This document shows positions 1-6,332 of a stretch of 14,470 nt of DNA, one piece after another. The notes beneath the pieces are model-generated. The model searched no databases, was not told where the DNA came from, and saw only the letters and a list, made by a program, of their open reading frames with translations. The translations under genes and the position numbers were made by a program. The stretch is from JADHUC01 sp964617665 (GTDB lineage: Bacteria > Planctomycetota > Planctomycetia > Pirellulales > Pirellulaceae), in assembly GCA_964617665.1 (NCBI GenBank), contig CAZUAH010000345.1, positions 1-14,470 on the forward strand, given 5' to 3'. Positions within the stretch are counted from its first letter, which is position 1. Every line of letters begins with the position of its first letter.

Positions 1-43
1 TCCGTGTGCCGTAGCCGGAAGCGGACGGCACACGGAGTGTGCC
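1..43. repeat. Composite inverted repeat with two mutually exclusive hairpins
   Basis: Bases 1-12 are the exact reverse complement of bases 25-36 (TCCGTGTGCCGT against ACGGCACACGGA), around a 12-nt loop. The 3' arm also contains GGCACAC (27-33), which pairs exactly with GTGTGCC (37-43) around GGA. One segment can therefore pair with either side, so the two hairpins exclude each other. No T-tract follows, so this is not a textbook intrinsic terminator. It may be the end of an upstream gene's terminator, a REP-like intergenic repeat or a leader structure of the following gene. The first arm starts at the window edge and could be longer. Confidence 0.6.
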
Positions 44-160
44 TGCTACTTTCCAGAGGTGAGAATTCATCCGCCGCTCGCCTAATTCACGAAGATCGTA
101 TGAACTGAAGTCGATTTGGAAGAAGCAAGTAATCACTCCTCCACCAAAAAGAAGAAACAA

Positions 161-3019
161 ATGAGAAAGTTCCACCGTTTCACTATCGTGGCCGTGGCAC
201 TCCTGGCGGCGTTTTCCAGCTTCGTTGTAGCTGCTGAGTCGCTTCGAACACATCTTGACTGCCCCATCCTCTTTACCAAACGAGGCAACTACCAGGGCAT
301 CCACATCTACGACACATGCTACCAGTGGTATCCGGGCGGTGGCATCTACGTGCTGGAAAACCCGTCCGACCCACCGGAAAAGCACCGCATCCATCCGGTG
401 ATTGACGCAACGACCGAGGAAACTCTCGGAGAAGGGATGTACTTCGATCCCGACCTCTCCTACGACGCGAAGAAAGTTCTCTTCTGCTTCAAGGGCGAGC
501 CGAATGGAAGCTCCTCCATTTATGAGATCGGAATTGACGGGAAAGGACTGCGTCGTCTGACCAATCCCCGGGAGAATTATCTACCCGACGAATCGGGTTG
601 CGTTAAGTCGGTTTACTGTGGCAGGCACGGTTCACTCGGTGCGGCGCAGGACTTAATGCCCGCCTACTTGCCCAACGGGAAAATTGTCTTCACCACCATG
701 CGGCATAATGGGCTCGTTCCGTGCAACAACACGGGCGTGGCAATCCTCCACGTGATGGATGCCGACGGAACCAACACCTATCCGATCTCGGTCAATAGTG
801 AGACCGAATTTGACCCGAGCATGATGCTTGACGGACGTATTCTTTTCGGAAGGTGGGAATATGTTGACAAAACCGCACTCACGATCCAGAGTCTCTGGAC
901 GGTCTACCCGGATGGAACGTTCGAGACGGCAATGTACGCCAATAATATGGTCTTCCCCGAGGCAGTTCTCGACTCTCGCCAGGTTTTTTCGGACCCAGAG
1001 TACGTGGTGAGCACTTTCTCGAAGCACAACAGCACGCCGCGCGGCACGATTGCGCTGATTGACACGCGGATGGGAAAGAACGATCCCCAAGCGGTTTTCA
1101 ACTTCTCCACCCCGGAACAATCTACGAATGACCAAGGGGAAGCGTGCGAACCGTATCCCATCACCAAAGACCTCATCCTCTACAGCGACCGCAGTGGTGA
1201 AAAGAACGCACTCTTTCTGATCAAACGCAACCAGGACGACTCGCTGACCCGCGAGCTACTCTTCGCCGACGAAAAAATTGATTGTCATTCTCCGATTCCG
1301 GTCCAAGCGCGTCCCCTGCCAAGATTGCATCCATCGAAGGTGGATCGCGGCATGGACTACGGCCTTTTCTCGGTGCAGAACGTGTACGAGGGAATGCCCG
1401 AGGTGCCTCGCGGTTCCATCAAGAAACTTCGCGTGGTGGAGGAGACCTCGCGTGTCAGTGTGACGCCGGGCCCAGGTCCGTTCAACCAAACATTTACGAT
1501 TTCCGCGGCCCTGGCGTTCACCTGCAAGAATTACCTCGGCGAGGTTCCCGTGGAGAAGGACGGCAGCGCCTACTTCCGAGTGCCCGCGGGTAAGATGATT
1601 TACTTTCAGGCGCTCGACGCGGAAGGCCGCAGCGTGCGGAGCATGCGAACCTTCGTCCAGGCGGCACCGGGTTTTACGCGGAGTTGTATTGGTTGCCACG
1701 AAGACAAGAAGGCAACCTTCCCGGCCCGGCAGGAGTCCACGCTTGCCCAACGGAAACCGCCCGCAAAGCTGAAAGACGAATCGTGGGGATCGGGACCGTT
1801 AGACTACCCGTCCATGGTGCAGCCGATCCTCGACAAGCACTGCGTCACCTGCCACGGTGGCGAAAAGGGTTTCGCCGCGGGACTCGACCTGACCGGCGGT
1901 TGGACGGAGTACCTCAACAACAGCTACGAGAACCTCGTCTCCCGGCGTGAAGTCCAATATAGGGCAACGCTGATCGCCGGTGTCTGTTCGATGAACGGGA
2001 CGGCGCACTACTCGGCGCAGATATTCCCAGCTTACGCGATCGGTTCACCCGCCGCGCCGCTGGCGAAGGTCGTCGTCGAGGGTGACCTGGGACACAAGGA
2101 CCGTTTCGAAATGTCGCGTGCCGAGCGTGATCTCATCCTCGCCTGGATCGACGGCAACGGCCCCTACCATGGCACGTGGAACTACACGCCGAAGGCGTTT
2201 CAGCTGAAGGAGTGGCAGGATACCAAGAATAAACTCATTGCCGAGATGACCGCTGCCGGGTGTGTCAAATGCCACACCACAAACGGGCCCGGCGGGCGAT
2301 TCGAACCTGACTGGTTCAATCTCGAAAATCCGAAGTTCAGTCGTATTCTCCGCGCGCCACTGGCAAAGGGTGAAAACGGGTACGGACAAGCACTCTGTCG
2401 TGATGCGAAGGTCGACGCCTTCAAGCGGCTCCGTATCTTCAGTACCGAACGATATGAACATGCTGTTAAGCCGCTCGACAGTTATCCCCAGCAGAAATGG
2501 CGGAAGTGGGACAAGGGCGAGGCCAGCGGCAAGCCAGTCATCTCTTTTGACAATACCAAGAACAAGCACTATCAAAAGATGCTCGATATTGTTGTTCAAG
2601 GCCGGGAGATGGCCCTGGCGACCCCGCGGCTTGACATGCCTGGTGGACAGTTGCTGGCCATTGCAGGTCGGCACCGAAACATTTACCCGGTGCGTATTCC
2701 GAGGGAATTACCCAAATTTACCGCCGAACAACTGCCCAGCGGCGAGGTGGAGCTGCGTTGGGGGTTGACCGCACACACCTGGGGACTCTTCGTACACGTT
2801 TACCGCGGCGACAAACCCAACTTCCCACTGACGGACGCGACGAAGACTGCCACCACGGAGCTCGGATACTATCTTGACAGCTCGGCGCTCCCCACCGGCG
2901 AGCATTACTACGCTGTGGTGTTTGACAACGAAAGGGAACGCGGCAAGCCGGTGCGCATCAGCGTGAGAGTGGATGGCAAGAAGGCGGCGCATCTTAACCC
3001 CATCGTTCCGCTGCCCTGA
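161..3019 (+). CDS. HzsA-related secreted tri-haem protein (propeller, cytochrome c, C-terminal beta domain)
   Basis: Predicted exported multihaem protein of 952 residues related to the alpha subunit of anammox hydrazine synthase; its substrate is unknown. The ATG at 161 is chosen because it opens directly on a signal peptide (basic MRKFHR, a hydrophobic stretch, then VVAAES). An in-frame TTG at 116 would add 15 lysine-rich residues in front. Residues of about 30-435 form a TolB/WD40-like propeller with repeats such as YEIGIDGKGLRRLTNP and LHVMDADGTN. The stretch at 455-508 (EVPVEKDGSAYF, ending at the haem site) is a family hallmark. Haem c motifs are CIGCH (509-513), CVTCH (561-565, after QPILDKH) and CVKCH (701-705). 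Residues of about 847-952 look like a fibronectin-III-type sandwich. Cys188 precedes the conserved VAILH segment. The first CxxCH lacks a tyrosine four residues after its histidine, the position I recall as the unusual haem ligand in Kuenenia HzsA, so hydrazine synthase activity is unlikely. A second member lies at 6333-9377. Confidence 0.88.
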   Translation: MRKFHRFTIVAVALLAAFSSFVVAAESLRTHLDCPILFTKRGNYQGIHIYDTCYQWYPGGGIYVLENPSDPPEKHRIHPVIDATTEETLGEGMYFDPDLSYDAKKVLFCFKGEPNGSSSIYEIGIDGKGLRRLTNPRENYLPDESGCVKSVYCGRHGSLGAAQDLMPAYLPNGKIVFTTMRHNGLVPCNNTGVAILHVMDADGTNTYPISVNSETEFDPSMMLDGRILFGRWEYVDKTALTIQSLWTVYPDGTFETAMYANNMVFPEAVLDSRQVFSDPEYVVSTFSKHNSTPRGTIALIDTRMGKNDPQAVFNFSTPEQSTNDQGEACEPYPITKDLILYSDRSGEKNALFLIKRNQDDSLTRELLFADEKIDCHSPIPVQARPLPRLHPSKVDRGMDYGLFSVQNVYEGMPEVPRGSIKKLRVVEETSRVSVTPGPGPFNQTFTISAALAFTCKNYLGEVPVEKDGSAYFRVPAGKMIYFQALDAEGRSVRSMRTFVQAAPGFTRSCIGCHEDKKATFPARQESTLAQRKPPAKLKDESWGSGPLDYPSMVQPILDKHCVTCHGGEKGFAAGLDLTGGWTEYLNNSYENLVSRREVQYRATLIAGVCSMNGTAHYSAQIFPAYAIGSPAAPLAKVVVEGDLGHKDRFEMSRAERDLILAWIDGNGPYHGTWNYTPKAFQLKEWQDTKNKLIAEMTAAGCVKCHTTNGPGGRFEPDWFNLENPKFSRILRAPLAKGENGYGQALCRDAKVDAFKRLRIFSTERYEHAVKPLDSYPQQKWRKWDKGEASGKPVISFDNTKNKHYQKMLDIVVQGREMALATPRLDMPGGQLLAIAGRHRNIYPVRIPRELPKFTAEQLPSGEVELRWGLTAHTWGLFVHVYRGDKPNFPLTDATKTATTELGYYLDSSALPTGEHYYAVVFDNERERGKPVRISVRVDGKKAAHLNPIVPLP

Positions 3020-3111
3020 TTGAAGCCACAAACAACTGAGAGAAGTGCCGGTCCACTGTGACCCGGATTTCCGTTTGTTATGGCAAACACACTGGGCGAC
3101 GTTGATGCAGG

Positions 3112-3288
3112 ATGAACGCGTCCGATACCTTTTCGCACAGCATTTCCGTCCTGCTCTGGATGGTTCTTCCGGTTGTGGCGGGCTACCTGCTCTGGCGAGT
3201 CTGGCTGAAGATGCGACCTGACGGCGAGCGAATCGCGACGGTCGATTTCACCGCCGCGCGCAATGGGCGATTCACCTGCAAGGAATAG
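3112..3288 (+). CDS. Small single-pass membrane protein, hypothetical
   Basis: A 58-residue ORF starts 92 bp after the HzsA-related gene on the same strand. Residues 11-32 form one hydrophobic, tryptophan-rich segment (core LLWMVLPVVAGYLLW), followed by a basic stretch (RVWLKMR), as expected of a small inner-membrane protein with a cytoplasmic C-terminal tail. An 11-codon ORF (ATG at 3080, peptide MANTLGDVDAG) ends in a TGA that overlaps this ATG as ATGA, so translational coupling is possible. No good Shine-Dalgarno sequence is visible apart from AGG abutting the ATG. I do not recognise the family. It could be an anchor or partner of the multihaem protein, or a chance ORF. Confidence 0.4.
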   Translation: MNASDTFSHSISVLLWMVLPVVAGYLLWRVWLKMRPDGERIATVDFTAARNGRFTCKE

Positions 3289-3378
3289 TCACCTTCTCCC
3301 TTGGTTAGCTTGAACTCTGTCCTTGCCGGTTCTTCTGCGGATATCCTTGGCAGGATTTGACGTGACGCCGTAAGGTCC

Positions 3379-4305
3379 TCACTTTCGGTCCACCGCCCCG
3401 GGGCGTTGCTCCTCCGAGCACACGACGCGAAACCCCAGATCAAATTGCGAGACGCTGGGCGCGCATCTTGCACGATCTGCGGACCGGCAGTACCTCGCGA
3501 GGCTGCGAAAGCCGCCTCCGCGATGCACACGGCTATCGCCTACCTTCGGCCCGGTTGGATCCGCTGAGGGTGTTAACGCATAGTAGAAAGAATACCGGTC
3601 CTCGCACCATTCCCAAACGTTCCCGTGCATGTCGTAGAGGCCGAAATTGTTGGGGGTTTTTCGACCCGTTTCGTGAGGATAGCATTCATCGCAATCGCAC
3701 GTGTTGATTTTGAACCAAGCGTATTCTTTCAACATTGAGGGCTCATTTCCGAAACCATAAGCCGCTCTGGAACCTGCGCGACACGCGTATTCCCACTCCG
3801 CCTCTGTAGGAAGACGATAGACTCTAACCTCAAGTCGTGAAAGCTGTTCGCAAAAGGCCTGAGCGTCTTTCCACGATATGTATGTCGCTGGATAGTCGGT
3901 TCCCTCGCGAGTGTTGGGTCTTTTGCGCCACGGCGCCGTATCCATCACCTCCAACCATTCGCCCTGCCTCACCTCTCGCGTCCCAAGGTAAAACGGCCTC
4001 CTGATTTCCACACGGTGAACTGGCTCTTCGTTTCCTTCACGATATTTTTCATCCGCCGAACTGCCCATCATGAAATCGCCGGCGGGGATCAGTCGCAACT
4101 TCATGCCGATCCTGTTTTCGTATTCAACAGGAACGTCGAACTCGTCCGCCGCCTCTTCTTGTCGGCGAGCAGCCTCTACGGCGCCAAACGTCCAGGATTC
4201 ACAATCCTGAGGGGCTGTTTCAGAAGTTTCCTGAGATCGACAAGCGTTCGGCGATGCCAAGTCGGCGATTAGCAGAACTAGCAGAACTTGCATGATGTAG
4301 CACAT
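3379..4305 (-). CDS. SUMF1/FGE-like (formylglycine-generating-enzyme sulfatase-modifying factor) domain protein
   Basis: A 308-residue protein with an N-terminal hydrophobic signal (MCYIMQVLLVLLIADLA) and an FGE-sulfatase/SUMF1 domain over residues of about 66-298. Family landmarks are IPAGDFMMGS, PVHRVEI, YRLPTEAEWEYACRAG, FGLYDMHGNVWEWCED and a terminal RGGGF...DLGFRVV. The ATG at 4305 has AAGGAAGG about 5 nt upstream on its strand. True FGEs activate sulfatases with a copper-binding cysteine pair spaced C-x4-C. Aligned on the GG(S/G) motif, the first position here is Ser268 and only Cys273 remains. It is therefore more likely one of the many non-FGE SUMF1/EgtB/PvdO-type proteins, with unknown substrate. 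A CDCDEC cluster sits just before the HETG segment, where family members usually have fewer cysteines. No sulfatase gene is nearby. The gene converges on the upstream multihaem gene. Confidence 0.85.
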   Translation of the reverse strand: MCYIMQVLLVLLIADLASPNACRSQETSETAPQDCESWTFGAVEAARRQEEAADEFDVPVEYENRIGMKLRLIPAGDFMMGSSADEKYREGNEEPVHRVEIRRPFYLGTREVRQGEWLEVMDTAPWRKRPNTREGTDYPATYISWKDAQAFCEQLSRLEVRVYRLPTEAEWEYACRAGSRAAYGFGNEPSMLKEYAWFKINTCDCDECYPHETGRKTPNNFGLYDMHGNVWEWCEDRYSFYYALTPSADPTGPKVGDSRVHRGGGFRSLARYCRSADRARCAPSVSQFDLGFRVVCSEEQRPGAVDRK

Positions 4306-4347
4306 GACAACCTTCCTTTCTCAGATTGAGGGGCTGTTCGACGGAAA

Positions 4348-4524
4348 TTACAGGTTCTCTTGAACGAAAGTTAGAAGGTCCCTCCAAAACTCTCGGTTTG
4401 CGGCGGCCATTTGCGCAGCGTCATCACCGCAATAATACAAGACGGTTGACGGTAGCGAAGCGTTTTTCAGTTCGCCGCCTGGGTCCGATCCACTAGAGCC
4501 GAAAACTGTGAGCGCCCGTTCCAT
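4348..4524 (-). pseudogene. Possible C-terminal gene remnant, unrecognised
   Basis: This minus-strand ORF of 58 codons ends 42 bp before the SUMF1-like start. Its end (DDAAQMAAANREFWRDLLTF) reads like a natural amphipathic helix at a protein C-terminus. Upstream in frame there is a stop codon only six codons before the ATG, so no longer gene is present. It could be a short real gene co-transcribed with the SUMF1-like gene, a truncated remnant of a longer gene, or chance. I cannot assign a family. Confidence 0.25.
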
Positions 4525-4553
4525 CCATACTTGCCGAGTCGTTTATTCTAGAG

Positions 4554-4568
4554 TGGTTGAATCAACCA
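4554..4568. repeat. 15-bp palindrome TGGTTGA-A-TCAACCA
   Basis: Two perfect 7-bp arms flank a single central base. It lies at the 5' edge of the 4556-4774 remnant, between the two opposed fragments. It could be an operator for a dimeric regulator or a scar of an insertion. It does not precede an intact gene on either strand, so no role is assigned. Confidence 0.3.
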
Positions 4569-4774
4569 TTCGAGCCGCCAGCAAGCCGTGTCTGGCCTAC
4601 AAGGTCTTGGCCGCGGGGCAGGCCGACCTATCTGCCAGCGGCGTATGGTGCGCGTTCGAAGAGACCCTCGCTTCGATCAAACCTGGCGACGGGATGATCG
4701 TAGGAATGTCTCAACAGCTTGGCGACCAGGTAGGGACGAACGCTCGCTTCGTACGCGAACTGTGTGCCGGCTAA
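4556..4774 (+). pseudogene. 3' remnant of a conserved planctomycete-type TIM-barrel-like protein gene
   Basis: The last ~70 codons read as a coherent protein end. KPCLAYKVLAAGQ is followed by SIKPGDGMIVGM and DQVGTNARFVREL. I recognise this pattern (KP..A[YF]K[VI]LAAGR, then a VGM segment and DQV..NA..VR) from the C-terminus of several-hundred-residue cytosolic proteins common in planctomycetes, probably TIM barrels. The stretch before codon 4556 does not continue the pattern and the frame closes a little further upstream. The nearest possible start is a GTG at 4508 without a convincing ribosome site. I infer a gene that has lost its 5' part. The family assignment is from memory. Confidence 0.4.
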
Positions 4775-4827
4775 CCGATAGAGGGTAGAATCGCCAACAA
4801 CGGGACGGGGCACGAGGGTCAGTCGCC

Positions 4828-6111
4828 TTACATCTGAAAGATCGCTTTGGTCATGTCGACCCATTGCCTGAGCCGCGATCGATCTCCGTTGATTGTGTAC
4901 ACGTCACGGTACAGGATCTCCACGTTGCAGTCTCGGGCCACGGCGTAGGTCTTCTTCATGTCCTCTTCCAACGCGTTCCAATCGGGGTTGGGTCCACTGA
5001 TGTTGGCCGGCACCGGCTTGCGAGAGTAAACGTAGTCGTTTCCCAGCATCTCGGCGACCTTGGCAAAGTCCGACCAACCCGAAACCGAAACGGACCGAAG
5101 ATTGGGGATCGCGTCCATGATCATGGCCAGTCGGTCGTCGACACGTTCGCAGCAACCGTAGTAGACGAGCCCAAATCTTTCGCTCAACTTGGCTAGATAA
5201 GGAAGGACGAACTCCTTGTACATCTCCGGCGAGACGCTTTCGAACTCTTGCGATTCGGCCCAACCCCATAGGTCCTTCAAGGTGACTTCCTCGCGACCGT
5301 CCGGTTCCGGAAGGTCCGACACGTACCCGTAGCTGCGTGGGCCAGCCATTTGGCTGTCCGTATTCAAGGCCAGCAGACCTTCCTTCTCAAGGTAATCAAA
5401 CACGGCAATCCGATCGTCGAGCAGGTACGACATCAGCTTGTGAATCGCCTCTGGGGCATCGTAAACCCAATACAGCAATCCTTGATTCCCAATGAACCGA
5501 TAGAGCTGCCAGGTGAGGCCGAAGAAGAAATTGCCGTTGAATCCCAAGTCCCCGAATTCGCCGACGTCAAACTCGTAGACAAAGGGATCGTAGTTGCCGA
5601 CCTTCACGGGGAGGATGTCACCCATAACGTCTTCCAACGTTTCTTTCCTGCGCAGCGTTTCCTCCCGATCGACGGAGAAAGTCCGGTTCCGCAGCTTGTT
5701 GATATCCTCCGGCGTTGCGATGGGGAAACTGAAACTGTAGGCAATCGATGGTTCTGGACAGACTGCCGACCGAATCTCAACAGGCACGCCGTAATCCGAA
5801 AACGCCATTCTCCAGCCCAGTCGATAGTGAGGTTCGACAACGATGTCGTCCCCCAACTCCTCGGCGTGCCGCAGAGTGATTCGCATGCTCCTTTCGACAC
5901 TTCGCAGGAACGGATCCTCGCAAAGGAGTTCCCGATCCTCCACGAATCCCTCGATCCAATCCGTCTCGAACAATATGACCGGGCGCTCCGCGTTGAGGTC
6001 ATGCACCGCCTTCCACAAACGTTTCCGCTCCTGCATGACAGGAAGAGACGCCAATTCCATGCGCTTCGTGGCCAGCTCTCGAATCACGGTGCGGTCTTCT
6101 TGGGAAATCAT
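4828..6111 (-). CDS. UroD/MtaA-superfamily protein (uroporphyrinogen decarboxylase-like, probable corrinoid methyltransferase-like)
   Basis: A 427-residue cytosolic protein resembling the divergent UroD-like group that includes cobamide-dependent methyltransferases, rather than haem-pathway HemE. Seen features are an N-terminal helical segment (ISQEDRTVIRELA), ERPVILFETDW, a long barrel with FFFGLTWQLYRFIG, YYGCCERVDDR at about 317-327 with Cys320/Cys321 as candidate metal ligands, then IPNLRSVSVSGWSDF and YSRKPVPANISG. The family normally uses a metal-binding H-x-C type site at this position; here the motif is GCCE. The ATG at 6111 is preferred over one at 6171: the protein begins typically there, AAGGA lies 8 nt upstream on its strand, and the best promoter candidate overlaps 6171. 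It is divergent from the second multihaem gene. No corrinoid protein or reductive activase is visible, so the methyl donor and acceptor are unknown. Confidence 0.8.
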   Translation of the reverse strand: MISQEDRTVIRELATKRMELASLPVMQERKRLWKAVHDLNAERPVILFETDWIEGFVEDRELLCEDPFLRSVERSMRITLRHAEELGDDIVVEPHYRLGWRMAFSDYGVPVEIRSAVCPEPSIAYSFSFPIATPEDINKLRNRTFSVDREETLRRKETLEDVMGDILPVKVGNYDPFVYEFDVGEFGDLGFNGNFFFGLTWQLYRFIGNQGLLYWVYDAPEAIHKLMSYLLDDRIAVFDYLEKEGLLALNTDSQMAGPRSYGYVSDLPEPDGREEVTLKDLWGWAESQEFESVSPEMYKEFVLPYLAKLSERFGLVYYGCCERVDDRLAMIMDAIPNLRSVSVSGWSDFAKVAEMLGNDYVYSRKPVPANISGPNPDWNALEEDMKKTYAVARDCNVEILYRDVYTINGDRSRLRQWVDMTKAIFQM

Positions 6112-6156
6112 GAGGAGGTTCCTTCTGTACTTCGGACTACCCCGCATACACCGGTC

Positions 6157-6185
6157 ATTATGATAAGCCACAGCGTTGCCGTCAC
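6157..6185 (-). promoter_or_regulatory. Candidate sigma70-type promoter of the UroD-like gene
   Basis: On the minus strand GTGACG (6185-6180) and CATAAT (6162-6157) are separated by exactly 17 bp. The -10 box matches TATAAT at 5 of 6 positions; the -35 box is weaker. Transcription would begin near 6150, downstream of the alternative ATG at 6171, which supports the start at 6111. It is a sequence match only. Confidence 0.35.
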
Positions 6186-6320
6186 GATAGCTGACGATTG
6201 AGTATGACGGTCAGTGAGCTTCGATTTGGGAAGAATTGCACCCCGTTGACAGACCGGATAGATTGGTGGAAACGCGGGTCTCTGGGACGTGCCGGCGTAC
6301 GAAGATGTGGCGTCACATTG

Positions 6321-6326
6321 GGAGGT
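6321..6326 (+). promoter_or_regulatory. Strong Shine-Dalgarno GGAGGT deciding the start of the second HzsA-related gene
   Basis: GGAGGT lies 6 nt before the ATG at 6333. The reading frame is open back to 6198 (TTG) and 6204 (ATG), but those would put 43-45 non-signal residues ahead of the hydrophobic export signal. The strong ribosome site plus the signal peptide fix the start at 6333. Confidence 0.75.
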
Positions 6327-6332
6327 CGTCTG

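Noticed and set aside
116..160. TTG at 116 as the start of the first multihaem gene
   Set aside because: It would put a 15-residue lysine-rich leader before a complete signal peptide that begins with ATG at 161; no ribosome site favours the TTG.
161..3019. Calling the gene hzsA (hydrazine synthase alpha subunit)
   Set aside because: Only family-level similarity is seen. The apparent lack of the haem-ligand tyrosine, the extra modules and the absence of hzsB/hzsC argue against the specific function.
3066..3086. GTTTG-TTATGG-CAAAC hairpin after the first multihaem gene as a terminator
   Set aside because: The stem is only 5 bp and no T-tract follows.
5350..6201. Plus-strand frame of 283 codons
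   Set aside because: It is antisense to the UroD-like gene, whose family motifs are clear; no motif or start signal supports it.
6246..6251. TTGACA at 6246 as the -35 box of the second multihaem gene
   Set aside because: No -10-like hexamer lies at 16-18 bp downstream.
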